This document shows positions 6,271 through 14,166 of a DNA stretch of 35,732 nt, piece by piece. Source of the DNA: Blautia sp. Its GTDB lineage: Bacteria; Bacillota; Clostridia; Lachnospirales; Lachnospiraceae. The position numbers were made by a program, and so were the translations under genes. The stretch is from NCBI GenBank assembly GCA_029257775.1, contig JARIAQ010000055.1:1-35732 (forward strand). The letters run 5' to 3'. The notes beneath the pieces are model-generated. The model saw nothing but the letters and a program-made list of their open reading frames with translations. It ran no database searches and had not been told where the DNA came from. Positions within the stretch are counted from its first letter, which is position 1. Every line of letters begins with the position of its first letter.

Positions 6271-7146
6271 TTAAAACTCCACGTATCCCTGTAACCAAAC
6301 AACGCCTTTGAATCTTCTGCCTATCTGCGGTTCACCCATTAAATCGTTTTCATTAATGCAAATATCAAATTCAATATCATTGCAACCAATACGCATCTGA
6401 TAAACAGCTTCCTTTGTCATAGTATTAAAATACTTTTCCAGCTGTAAAATTTCACCCATAATGCTATACAAATCGCATTCCATTCCATAAGGCATAAAAT
6501 ATGTATCTACAATGCTATAAATATCCTCATTCACAATTCTCTTAGAAATCATTGCATACATATCCATATCCTCTATGGTTAAGCTTTCCATGGCTTCTTC
6601 GTCACCATTTTTTGCAGCAGCAATCAAACGTCCTCTGTTCATTGTATTATCAATATGTTTTTTCTCCTGCCCTTCTTTCTGTAAAGTTGGAAACAAAATT
6701 TTCCCACTTCTTGCCAAGCCTGATAAAACCACACCTCTTACATCTGTAACATAATTACCTTGATTTCTCTGTATCAAATATTCTCCTGCATTTTGCAAAT
6801 AAAATATAATGGTAACTCCAATACGCATATCATCACATGCACCTGCAAAAGACTCCTGTCCTGCATGTTTTTCAATAATTACTTCTTCCTGCAAAGTAAT
6901 CCCTGTGCCCAAGAAATAAGGAAAATAATATTCCATCTGAAATTCATTATTTTCGTCATATTCTCCACACACAACAATTCCAAAATTATCTCCATATTTC
7001 TTTACTAATTCAGTAAAAAAACGCCCTGCCTTATCAGTTGCTACAATTTTTTCATCATATTCATTGATTACCTCATTCAGAATACGATTCAGTTCCTTTT
7101 TACTTGATATTTCTGAAAAACCAACTGCTTTTAAATAACTGTGCAA
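6271..7146 (-). CDS. DUF3881-like conserved protein
   Basis: This is a 291-residue soluble protein with no signal peptide or membrane segment. It starts MHSYLKAVGFSEI. The N-terminus and its place directly downstream of serS suggest the Lachnospiraceae family DUF3881, whose function is unknown; I recognise this from memory and have no motif-level proof. Acidic helical stretches alternate with predicted strands (FGIVVCGEY, GVTIIFYL). No catalytic signature is visible. It starts 14 bases after serS and ends at a strong terminator, so it is the last gene of the parA-parB-DUF4446-serS transcript. Confidence 0.7.
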   Translation of the reverse strand: MHSYLKAVGFSEISSKKELNRILNEVINEYDEKIVATDKAGRFFTELVKKYGDNFGIVVCGEYDENNEFQMEYYFPYFLGTGITLQEEVIIEKHAGQESFAGACDDMRIGVTIIFYLQNAGEYLIQRNQGNYVTDVRGVVLSGLARSGKILFPTLQKEGQEKKHIDNTMNRGRLIAAAKNGDEEAMESLTIEDMDMYAMISKRIVNEDIYSIVDTYFMPYGMECDLYSIMGEILQLEKYFNTMTKEAVYQMRIGCNDIEFDICINENDLMGEPQIGRRFKGVVWLQGYVEF

Positions 7147-7160
7147 GGAGTACCTCCTTC

Positions 7161-8447
7161 TTATTTTTTCGGTGTAATTGCGCTCATACCGCCCATATAT
7201 GGTCTTAATGCTTCCGGAATGCTTACAGAACCATCTGCCTGCAAATTGTTTTCCAGAAATGCAATTAACATTCTTGGAGGTGCAACGACTGTGTTATTCA
7301 ATGTATGTGCTAAATATTTTTCATCTTTACCATTTACACGAATTTTTAATCGTCTTGCCTGTGCATCTCCTAAATTAGAGCAGCTTCCTACCTCAAAATA
7401 TTTCTTCTGTCTTGGAGACCATGCTTCTACATCTACAGATTTTACTTTCAAATCAGCCAAATCTCCAGAACAGCATTCTAAAGTTCTTACTGGAATATCT
7501 AAAGAACGGAATAAATCCACTGTATTCTGCCATAATTTATCAAACCACATTGGACTTTCTTCTGGTTTACAAACAACAATCATTTCCTGTTTTTCAAACT
7601 GATGGATTCTATAAACTCCTCTTTCTTCTAATCCATGAGCACCTTTTTCTTTACGGAAGCAAGGAGAATAACTGGTTAATGTTTTTGGCAACTCTTCTTC
7701 TGGAATAATTGTATCAATAAATTTTCCAATCATAGAATGCTCACTGGTTCCAATAAGGTATAAATCTTCCCCTTCGATTTTATACATCATAGCGTCCATT
7801 TCAGCAAAACTCATAACACCAGTAACAACGTCACTTCTAATCATATAAGGAGGAATACAGTAAGTAAATCCACGATCAATCATAAAGTCTCTTGCATAAG
7901 AAATAACTGCAGAATGAAGTCTCGCAACATCTCCCATAAGATAATAAAATCCGTTTCCAGCTACCTTTCTTGCACTATCCAAATCAATACCGTTAAATCT
8001 TTCCATAATATCTGCATGATATGGAATTTCATAATCCGGAACCACCGGTTCACCATATTTCTGCACCTCTACATTTTCACTATCATCTTTTCCAATTGGA
8101 ACAGAAGGATCAATAATATTTGGAATTGTCATCATAATTGTTTTAATTTTTTCTTCTACTTCTTTTTCTTCTGCTGACAATCGTTCCACTGTTTCCGCAT
8201 TAGCTGTAACCTGTTTCTTTGCTTCTTCTGCTTCTTCTCTTTTTCCTTCTTTCATTAAGCCGCCAATCATTTTAGAAATTTTATTTCTTTCTGCTCTTAA
8301 GGCTTCTACTTCCTGTTTAATTTCACGATTTCTTTTATCTAATTCAATCACTTCATCTACCATAGGAAGTTTATTATCTTGAAATTTATTTCTAATATTT
8401 TGCTTTACTACCTCTGGGTTTTCTCTTAAAAATCTAATATCTAACAT
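7161..8447 (-). CDS. serS: Serine--tRNA ligase
   Basis: The 428-residue protein matches the usual SerRS length. Residues about 30-105 form the Glu/Lys-rich coiled-coil arm that grips the long variable arm of tRNA-Ser. The serine-binding GTSEH lies at 233-237. Class II motif 2 spans FRKEKGAHG to HQFEKQE (264-288). SCSNLGDAQARR (355-366) and the motif 3 region VAPPRMLIAFLENN (388-401, R392) complete the core. Motif 3 differs from the common NGSGLAVGRTL form by reading NNTVVAPPRML. It sits 26 bases after DUF4446 with no room for a T-box leader, so it is expressed from the par operon promoter or an internal one. It joins serine to tRNA-Ser. Confidence 0.97.
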   Translation of the reverse strand: MLDIRFLRENPEVVKQNIRNKFQDNKLPMVDEVIELDKRNREIKQEVEALRAERNKISKMIGGLMKEGKREEAEEAKKQVTANAETVERLSAEEKEVEEKIKTIMMTIPNIIDPSVPIGKDDSENVEVQKYGEPVVPDYEIPYHADIMERFNGIDLDSARKVAGNGFYYLMGDVARLHSAVISYARDFMIDRGFTYCIPPYMIRSDVVTGVMSFAEMDAMMYKIEGEDLYLIGTSEHSMIGKFIDTIIPEEELPKTLTSYSPCFRKEKGAHGLEERGVYRIHQFEKQEMIVVCKPEESPMWFDKLWQNTVDLFRSLDIPVRTLECCSGDLADLKVKSVDVEAWSPRQKKYFEVGSCSNLGDAQARRLKIRVNGKDEKYLAHTLNNTVVAPPRMLIAFLENNLQADGSVSIPEALRPYMGGMSAITPKK

Positions 8448-8473
8448 ATTTTTCTCCTTTTCAATTTACATAA

Positions 8474-9010
8474 TTATATATCAAATTCACTTTCTTCTTC
8501 CCCGAAATTAATTGCGGTTTTCAGGGCTTCTATTTCTTCTTCACTAAGTCTTATATAAGATTCTCCGTTCACAATTTCTTTTATATAAAGGAAACAATTT
8601 TCTCTACTGTGAATGGCATTCAATAAAAAACCTGTATTATTGGTATCTAACATTGCTAAAACAAAACTTAGCTTTCCACCCATGTCTTCAAATGCATCAT
8701 ATTTTACAATCCCATACTTGTTTAAAGACATTTTCTGCATTTTTTCCAATTTTGCAACGTTCTCTGCATTAAGTTCCAATTCTACAGCTAACTTTTCAAT
8801 CAAATCAAATTTTCTCTTAAAAAGTTTTTCCAAAGACTGGCCATCTTTTCCTTTCATAAAAATTGCATATTTTTTACTAAGCCGATTAAGTCCTAATGAT
8901 AAGTTAAAGACACATATTAATAGTATAACCACAACTACCAAAAGCATTAGTAACAAAATACCGGAATAAGACTGAATACTATTTATAAATTTATCCATAG
9001 TGTTCTGCAC
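8474..9010 (-). CDS. DUF4446 family membrane protein
   Basis: A 178-residue protein. Residues about 17-40 form a single strong transmembrane helix (GILLLMLLVVVVILLICVF). A charged, probably coiled-coil segment (50-95) follows. Next comes the conserved domain with NKYGIVKYDAFEDMGGKLSF and the LLNAIHSRE and YIKEIVNG blocks that I associate with DUF4446. Such genes sit beside parB in many Clostridia, suggesting a role linked to chromosome segregation or cell-envelope organisation, but no function is established. It begins 6 bases after parB, so it is tightly co-transcribed. Confidence 0.85.
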   Translation of the reverse strand: MQNTMDKFINSIQSYSGILLLMLLVVVVILLICVFNLSLGLNRLSKKYAIFMKGKDGQSLEKLFKRKFDLIEKLAVELELNAENVAKLEKMQKMSLNKYGIVKYDAFEDMGGKLSFVLAMLDTNNTGFLLNAIHSRENCFLYIKEIVNGESYIRLSEEEIEALKTAINFGEEESEFDI

Positions 9011-9016
9011 AACTCC

Positions 9017-9925
9017 TTATCTAACACTCTCTAAAAGTTCTACTATTCGTTCCAATTCATCCTGAGAATAATACTCAATTTCAATTTTTCCTTTATTATT
9101 ATTTTTACGACGAATTGCAACTTTTGACCCGATAATTCCTTTGATTTTTTCTTCTAATTGCTCATAAACTAAATCCTGAGCTGTATCTCTTACCTTTTCC
9201 TCTTTTTTAGGTGCTGGATTTAATAATTCCTTTACCAATTTTTCTGTCTCTCTTACATTTAACTTTTCATCAAAAACTCTTACCGCTGCCGCATACTGTT
9301 TTTCCTTATTTTCAATTGCCAGAAGAGCTCTTGCATGACCAGTAGAAATCATTTCATCAATCAGCATTTGCTGTACTTTTTCATCTAGTTTTAAAAGTCT
9401 CATAGAATTTGTAACTGCTGTTCTACTCTTAGAAACTCGTTCAGCAATTACATCTTGCTTTAAATGAAATTCATCAATCAACCTTTTATAAGCAGCAGCT
9501 TCTTCAATAGGGTTCAAATTCTCCCGCTGAATATTTTCAATCAAGGATATTTCCACTGCTTCCTGTTCTGTAAGATTTTTAATGATCACAGGAACTTCTT
9601 TAATTCCTGCTAATTTTGATGCTCTCCATCGTCTTTCACCAGCAATAATCTCAAAATAATCGCCGTTTTGCTTTACCAATAATGGTTGCAAAACGCCAAA
9701 CTGTTTAATAGACTCTGCAAGTTCCAATAGCGCATCTTCATCAAATTGCTTTCTAGGCTGTTTCCTGTTGGGCTCTACTTGTGTCAGTTTTACCTTAAAT
9801 ACAGAATTCTCCTTCTTCTCATTTGGAACAGCCGTTTTTTTTGTGGTCGTTGTTCTCGGTTTTGATGCTGTTTCACTAATCATTGCATCAAGTCCTCTGC
9901 CTAATCCACCTTTTCTAGCCGTCAT
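9017..9925 (-). CDS. parB: Chromosome partitioning protein ParB (Spo0J)
   Basis: A 302-residue centromere-binding CTPase. The N-terminal [10 protein letters not shown] contacts ParA and stimulates its ATPase in this family. The CTP-binding N-domain shows [17 protein letters not shown] and GERRWRA (96-102). [14 protein letters not shown] (130-143) is the second nucleotide-pocket block. A helix-turn-helix at about 156-180 ([19 protein letters not shown]) reads parS. A Lys/Glu linker leads to a C-terminal dimerisation domain ending at ELLESVR. Its ATG overlaps the parA stop by 4 bases (ATGA), indicating translational coupling. Three perfect parS sites lie 0.9-2.0 kb away. Confidence 0.97.
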   Translation of the reverse strand: MTARKGGLGRGLDAMISETASKPRTTTTKKTAVPNEKKENSVFKVKLTQVEPNRKQPRKQFDEDALLELAESIKQFGVLQPLLVKQNGDYFEIIAGERRWRASKLAGIKEVPVIIKNLTEQEAVEISLIENIQRENLNPIEEAAAYKRLIDEFHLKQDVIAERVSKSRTAVTNSMRLLKLDEKVQQMLIDEMISTGHARALLAIENKEKQYAAAVRVFDEKLNVRETEKLVKELLNPAPKKEEKVRDTAQDLVYEQLEEKIKGIIGSKVAIRRKNNNKGKIEIEYYSQDELERIVELLESVR

Positions 9926-10692
9926 TCTTCTTCCTCCCTGGATAACACTTCTTCTGCTAAAAGACGATAGCTTTCTGCACCCACAGATTTCGTATCATAC
10001 AGATTGATTGGAATGCCATAACTAGGTGCTTCTGCCAAGCGCACATTTCTAGGAATAATTGTTTTGTAAATTGATTGATGTAAATTTTCTTTTACATTTT
10101 CCACCACTTGTAAGGAAAGGTTTGTTCTTGCATCATACATGGTGAAGACAACACCTTCAATAATTAATTCTGGATTTAATCTTTCCTGCACCAATTCAAT
10201 TGTATGAATCAATTGAGTTAATCCTTCCAAAGCATAATATTCACATTGAATTGGAACTAATACAGAATTAGCAGTTGTCATCGCATTGATTGTAAGTATA
10301 TTTAAAGAAGGTGGACAATCCATAATAACAAAATCATACTTATCTTTTACTTTATCGATATGATTTTTTAATAAATACTCTCTCCCTTCTATACCTACTA
10401 ACTCAATTTCTGCTCCTGCCAAATTCATATTTGATGGAATTAAAGATAAATTTTCAATTTCAGTTTCAATAATACAATCCTTTAATCCGCACTCTCCTAC
10501 AAGAAGTTCATACAAGGTAGCTTCTGCATGATCTTTATCCACACCAACACCGCTTGTAGTATTACCCTGCGGATCAATATCAATCAATAGTACTTTTTGA
10601 TTTAATTCTGCGAGACATGCAGAAAGATTGATAGCCGTTGTAGATTTACCTACTCCGCCTTTTTGATTTGCGATTGCAATAATTCTTCCCAC
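9922..10692 (-). CDS. parA: Chromosome partitioning ATPase ParA (Soj)
   Basis: The start is GTG 10692, with AAGGGGA upstream. The 256-residue protein is a deviant Walker-A ATPase. KGGVGKST at 11-18 carries the signature lysine early in the loop. DIDPQGN lies at 38-44, and the Walker B-type MDCPPS at 124-129. It forms ATP-dependent dimers on DNA that are displaced by ParB, and in Bacillus-type systems it also regulates DnaA. It is the first gene of the parA-parB-DUF4446-serS-DUF3881-like unit. Two parS sites lie in its upstream region, so ParB bound there may affect its promoter. Confidence 0.96.
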   Translation of the reverse strand: MGRIIAIANQKGGVGKSTTAINLSACLAELNQKVLLIDIDPQGNTTSGVGVDKDHAEATLYELLVGECGLKDCIIETEIENLSLIPSNMNLAGAEIELVGIEGREYLLKNHIDKVKDKYDFVIMDCPPSLNILTINAMTTANSVLVPIQCEYYALEGLTQLIHTIELVQERLNPELIIEGVVFTMYDARTNLSLQVVENVKENLHQSIYKTIIPRNVRLAEAPSYGIPINLYDTKSVGAESYRLLAEEVLSREEEE

Positions 10693-10745
10693 TTGAATTT
10701 CCCCTTATTGTATTGAAATGTCTTATATCTAATAGTTCAAGATTT

Positions 10746-10751
10746 ATTATA
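10746..10751 (-). promoter_or_regulatory. Putative -10 (TATAAT) for parA
   Basis: A perfect TATAAT on the minus strand lies about 55 bases before the parA GTG, between parA and parS site 1. No clear -35 was found at 17 bases, so this is tentative. Confidence 0.4.
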
Positions 10752-10780
10752 ACACCTTTCTATTTTTAATGCTACACTAA

Positions 10781-10796
10781 TGTTTCACGTGAAACA
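10781..10796. promoter_or_regulatory. parS site 1
   Basis: TGTTTCACGTGAAACA is a perfect 16-bp palindrome identical to the Firmicute parS consensus bound by ParB. Confidence 0.95.
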
Positions 10797-10824
10797 TTTT
10801 TTTACATTTTTAAAACTTTCTTTA

Positions 10825-10840
10825 TGTTTCACGTGAAACA
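10825..10840. promoter_or_regulatory. parS site 2
   Basis: A second perfect copy of the parS palindrome starts 44 bases after site 1. It sits just upstream of the promoter of the hydrolase gene. Confidence 0.95.
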
Positions 10841-10862
10841 TTTTCTTATTCAAGACTTTTTC

Positions 10863-10891
10863 TTGTATAATTTTATTGAATGTTTTATAAT
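10863..10891 (+). promoter_or_regulatory. Promoter of the alpha/beta-hydrolase gene
   Basis: TTGTAT (10863-10868) and TATAAT (10886-10891) are spaced by 17 bases and lie 39 bases before the ATG. It starts 23 bases after parS site 2, within reach of ParB spreading. Confidence 0.55.
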
Positions 10892-10929
10892 ATGTATATA
10901 TATTCTTTCTTTCAGGAGGTTGATTATTT

Positions 10930-11883
10930 ATGAAAAAGAACAAGCATAAACTTCTCACAGCTGGTATTCTTTTTACCGCTGCTGCTGGGGTTATTCATAT
11001 AGTAAACCATGCCATTTTTACCACTGCTACACTAAAAGATTTGTTAAAGTCTTCTGCAAATAATTATTACGACTGGCGATTTGGAAAAGTATATTATAAA
11101 AAGAAAGGTCATGGTTCTCCGCTCTTATTAATTCACGATTTAACTGTATATAGTTCTACTTATGAGTGGAACAAAGTAATTGATAAATTAGCCGAAAATC
11201 ATACGGTATATGCTTTAGAGCTTCTCGGTTGTGGACGTTCCGAAAAGCCAAAAATCACTTACACCAATTACTTATACGTTCAATTAATATCTGACTTTAT
11301 TAAAAATGTTATTCATGAAAAAACAGATATTGTTGCTAGCAGTTTTTCAAGTTCATTCTCTTTACTTGCATGTAATAATGAACCTGAATTGTTTGGAAAA
11401 TTGATATTAATTAATCCACCTTCTTTATCTAGCCTTTCTAAAGCACCGTGTAAAAGGAATAAACTATACAAATTTATATTAGAACTTCCTATCTTTGGAA
11501 CTTTGATATATAATATGAAAACCTGTCAAAGTAACATTCAATTGTTACTTACAGAACAATATTTATTTAATCCATTTTCAGCTTCTGCGGAAATGATAGA
11601 TATTTACTACGAATCCTCTCATAAAGGATATGGAAATGCACGATTTTTATTATCTAGCATTGTAGGAAATTATACAAATAATAATGTTACCCATGCATTA
11701 AAAAATATTAATAATAGTATTGTTATTATTAATGGCGAAAATGAACTTCAAAAAGAAGAAACTTTAGAAAGTTATTTAACATATAATCCAGCCATCGAAT
11801 ATTTTAATATTCCAAAAACAAAACATTTACCTCAATTAGAAAATACCGACAATTTTCTCGAAATACTTAATATCTGTATATAA
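10930..11883 (+). CDS. Alpha/beta-fold hydrolase, N-terminally anchored, flanked by parS sites
   Basis: The ATG follows AGGAGG by 10 bases. The 317-residue protein has a Lys-rich start and a hydrophobic segment at about 8-30, suggesting a signal anchor. The fold is indicated by GSPLLLIHDL (62-71), ALELLGCGRSEKP (95-107, oxyanion/loop region) and a nucleophile elbow IVASSFSSS (134-142) where Ser138 replaces the centre of GxSxG. His299 (TKHLPQLE) fits the catalytic histidine. The expected acidic residue falls in INGENE (E270), so the usual Asp is not present. The substrate is unknown. The gene is on the plus strand, head-on to replication on this arm, between parS sites 2 and 3. It could be a noncanonical esterase or a degenerate, non-catalytic fold. 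Confidence 0.8.
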   Translation: MKKNKHKLLTAGILFTAAAGVIHIVNHAIFTTATLKDLLKSSANNYYDWRFGKVYYKKKGHGSPLLLIHDLTVYSSTYEWNKVIDKLAENHTVYALELLGCGRSEKPKITYTNYLYVQLISDFIKNVIHEKTDIVASSFSSSFSLLACNNEPELFGKLILINPPSLSSLSKAPCKRNKLYKFILELPIFGTLIYNMKTCQSNIQLLLTEQYLFNPFSASAEMIDIYYESSHKGYGNARFLLSSIVGNYTNNNVTHALKNINNSIVIINGENELQKEETLESYLTYNPAIEYFNIPKTKHLPQLENTDNFLEILNICI

Positions 11884-11928
11884 AACAAAGAGCTTCGTAT
11901 TAAACTTTTAATACGAAGTTCTTTGTTT
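11883..11928 (+). terminator. Long hairpin terminator after the hydrolase gene
   Basis: The arms start at the stop codon. AAACAAAG pairs with CTTTGTTT, and the stem continues as CTTCGTATTAA with its complement TTAATACGAAG. The T-rich 3' arm could serve as the U-tract. parS site 3 begins 7 bases later. Confidence 0.7.
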
Positions 11929-11934
11929 ATAAAA

Positions 11935-11950
11935 TGTTTCACGTGAAACA
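11935..11950. promoter_or_regulatory. parS site 3
   Basis: A third perfect TGTTTCACGTGAAACA lies about 1.1 kb from site 2, beyond the hydrolase terminator. Confidence 0.95.
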
Positions 11951-12030
11951 TTTTATAAACTTCATTAAACGAATCTCATATACGTCGTGAATACCGCAAT
12001 TTTAGTAGAAACACGCCACATATTTTTTAA

Positions 12031-12628
12031 TCATGCCCAATATACAATGGCATCATGCAAAAGTTGAGCACAGCCCGAAATATTTCTGTCATAGTACGCT
12101 GTAAACCTCTGATCTACCACATAGAGTCTTGCAAGACCCTTATGATTCTGTACATTGTACTTACTATTGCCAATGATAAGCCAACGGCGATGCAGTTTCA
12201 TGATTTTTTTGCCCTCCTCATCAGTAGGAGAAAACTTCAGGCGTACCGCCTGCTCAAGCTTTTGTAAAATCTCATTATTCAGTTCCATCCATTCCTGATA
12301 CTGCTCTGATGTAAGATTCCGTATCTCGGATTGAACAGCGAACAGCATCCACAGCATTCTGTTTAAAAACCTCAAATTTCTTTTCATCTGTCATAATTTC
12401 GTTGCTTTCTTCTACTTGTATCAAACTGCACAGTCTCTCCTGTCTTGCCTCCAATTCTATCAAGTAGCTTTGTAAAACGCCCAAACGATCTACTTCCTTT
12501 GGCCCATAGTAACGATAGCCGCTTTCTGCAGTTCAGCTTGGCTTGAGCAGACCAATTTTATCATACCAGCGCAGAGTACGAGTGGTTACCCCAGCTAGAT
12601 TTGACAGCTGTTGAATTGAATATTCCAT
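12031..12628 (-). pseudogene. MerR-family regulator with TipAS-type effector domain, disrupted
   Basis: ATG 12628 follows GGGAGGG. The frame reads MEYSIQQLSNLAGVTTRTLR and WYDKIGLLKPS, a MerR DNA-binding domain, and then meets an in-frame TGA where Arg (CGA) is expected before TAESGYRYYG. The domain continues to VDRLGVLQSY, but the rest of the coiled coil is shortened. The TipAS-like effector domain is present in two frames. FEVFKQNAVDAV is in one, and LTSEQYQEWMELNNEILQ to GLARLYVVDQRFTAYYD is in the other, so at least one frameshift lies near 12310-12350. The protein ends at 12031. TipAS regulators bind thiopeptide-like or other drugs and activate their own promoter. This copy is unlikely to work. 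Confidence 0.85.
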
Positions 12629-12648
12629 CTTAATCCCTCCCTATGTGT

Positions 12649-12679
12649 ATTGTAACAGTTAGCGTTGCGTCAAAGTCAA
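12649..12679 (-). promoter_or_regulatory. MerR-type promoter with 19-bp spacer
   Basis: On the minus strand TTGACT (12679-12674) and TACAAT (12654-12649) are separated by exactly 19 bases. The spacer is over-long, as in promoters that MerR proteins twist into shape. It contains the imperfect dyad TTGACGCAACGCTAA, a plausible operator. The site is intact although the regulator is broken. Confidence 0.75.
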
Positions 12680-12901
12680 GCTATATTTTTATAAAAAATT
12701 TGTCTCAATACCATTATAATTGATTATGTTCAAATATTTTGAATATCAAAATCAAAAGAACTTCTCTTTTTATTGGTTTACATAACTTCTTATTGTTTCT
12801 TTTCTATTGTGTAAAAAGCTGTAATAAAAATTCAATTAGACTATATTTCTTGTGAAAATATATGTATAATTAAAAAAAGAATTTCGAAAGGAGAATTTTC
12901 T
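12680..12901. other. Intergenic region between divergent regulator remnant and the 161-residue gene
   Basis: This is AT-rich noncoding DNA. TATAAT at 12865-12870 is a likely -10 for the plus-strand gene at 12902; no convincing -35 is seen. AAAGGAGAA just before the ATG is its ribosome-binding site. Confidence 0.45.
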
Positions 12902-13387
12902 ATGATAGCAGAACTCATTAAAGATATGGATACACTGGAGAATATTTTAAAATCATACACTCTGGATAAAGAAAGTGCAGAGTATTGGAATGATCTAATT
13001 TGCGATATTAACGAATCAAAGGAAAACGGAGAATGGACTGAAACAGATTGGGAAACACTTGTAACAACCTATATTCTATATGATGAATTTGGTACAAAAC
13101 TAGGAATTGCAAGCTTTTCCAAAAACACAGAATCTCATACTTTTTTTAAAAATAAATCCTATATATTAATTGATCATTTTACATTTTTTTCTCAAGAATT
13201 TTATGATACCTATACAAAAGATTTTATTGACATGTTAAAAAAACTCTATCCTACAGAACATGAAATACGATTTGTTTATTGGACAAGCGATTTCTTAACT
13301 CCCTCTGCATTAATAAAAGCCGGATTTACAGAAAAAAAAGGAAAATGCTATGGAGAAAAAGCAACGATTTCTTTTCTAAAATTTTAA
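12902..13387 (+). CDS. Hypothetical 161-residue protein, possibly GNAT-like
   Basis: I do not recognise this protein. It is soluble, acidic and has no signal peptide. The N-terminal half is helical (LIKDMDTLENILKSYTLDKE). The central part alternates strand-like segments (LVTTYILYDEFG, KLGIASFSK, KSYILIDHFTFF). The end contains SALIKAGFTEKKGKCYGEK, a helix-strand transition reminiscent of the C-terminus of GNAT acetyltransferases, but no acetyl-CoA binding signature (Q/RxxGxG/A) is visible. It has a good ribosome-binding site and its own -10, and ends at a strong hairpin terminator shared with rsmG. It lies head-on to replication in the accessory pocket between parA and rsmG. Confidence 0.7.
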   Translation: MIAELIKDMDTLENILKSYTLDKESAEYWNDLICDINESKENGEWTETDWETLVTTYILYDEFGTKLGIASFSKNTESHTFFKNKSYILIDHFTFFSQEFYDTYTKDFIDMLKKLYPTEHEIRFVYWTSDFLTPSALIKAGFTEKKGKCYGEKATISFLKF

Positions 13388-13392
13388 ATTAC

Positions 13393-13423
13393 AAGGGCTG
13401 TTGCATTTCATGCAACAGCCCTT
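13393..13423. terminator. Bidirectional terminator between the hypothetical gene and rsmG
   Basis: AAGGGCTGTTGCAT (13393-13406) and its perfect complement (13410-13423) form a 14-bp stem with a 3-base loop. It serves the plus-strand gene ending at 13387 and the minus-strand rsmG ending at 13430. The downstream U-tracts are weak. Confidence 0.8.
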
Positions 13424-13429
13424 ATCACG

Positions 13430-14152
13430 CTATAAAATTGGTTCCTTCGTTGGTGTTCCTGCTTTTCTTGGATATTTCTTTGGTGTTCCTTTTACTTTTT
13501 TTATCACCACCAATGTTCTATCCATGTCTGTCTCATACAGCTTAAAATCCACTTCCTTTTCTAGCTTTCCACCTAAAACAGAAATGGCTTTTTTCGCCTC
13601 TAAAACCTCCTCAGCTGCCTTTCCTGACTTATAAGATACAAAGTATCCTCCTTGCTTTACATAGGGCATACAGTACTCACTTAAAGATGCCAAACGTGAT
13701 ACTGCTCTAGATACACTTAAGTCATACTTTTCTCTGTATTCTGTCTTTCTAGCTGCATCTTCTGCTCTGCCATGAACAGTTTGAATACCGTCAAGTCCTA
13801 ACTTTTCTATTACCTCATTTAAGAAATTCAATCTTTTATTTAAAGAATCAAGTAATGTAATTTGAAGATGTGGAAATACAATTTTAAGAGGAATTCCTGG
13901 AAATCCAGCACCTGTTCCCACGTCAATACAAGTGGAAATCTTTGCTATATCCAGCCCTTTTACAATAGAAATACTATCTACAAAATGTTTTAAAAGAACC
14001 TCCTCAAAGTCCGTAATTCCAGTTAAATTCATGACTTTATTCCACTCAATCAATAGTTCATAATACTGTATAAACTGATTTTTTTGCTCTTCATTCAACT
14101 GTATTCCATACTCTTTACAGCCTTCTTCCAGAATCCTTAGATTATAATTCAT
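13430..14152 (-). CDS. rsmG: 16S rRNA (guanine-N7) methyltransferase RsmG (GidB)
   Basis: The 240-residue protein has the family's usual length. WNKVMNLTGI (37-46) precedes the SAM-binding loop DVGTGAGFPGIPLK (77-90), followed by LLDSLNKRLNFL, the typical second SAM-contact block, and VSRAVSRLASL further on. It methylates a guanine in the 530 loop of 16S rRNA (G527 in E. coli numbering), a target linked to streptomycin susceptibility. It is the last gene of the mnmE-mnmG-rsmG set, starting 14 bases after mnmG, with GAGGAG upstream of the ATG. Confidence 0.96.
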   Translation of the reverse strand: MNYNLRILEEGCKEYGIQLNEEQKNQFIQYYELLIEWNKVMNLTGITDFEEVLLKHFVDSISIVKGLDIAKISTCIDVGTGAGFPGIPLKIVFPHLQITLLDSLNKRLNFLNEVIEKLGLDGIQTVHGRAEDAARKTEYREKYDLSVSRAVSRLASLSEYCMPYVKQGGYFVSYKSGKAAEEVLEAKKAISVLGGKLEKEVDFKLYETDMDRTLVVIKKVKGTPKKYPRKAGTPTKEPIL

Positions 14153-14166
14153 TCTCTTATTCTCCT

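Noticed and set aside
7146-8440. Plus-strand open frames inside serS and the DUF3881-like gene
   Set aside because: They are complementary-strand frames over well-conserved serS motifs and have no ribosome-binding sites.
8448-8473. A T-box riboswitch before serS
   Set aside because: Only 26 bases separate DUF4446 and serS, so no leader can fit. None was seen upstream of parA either.
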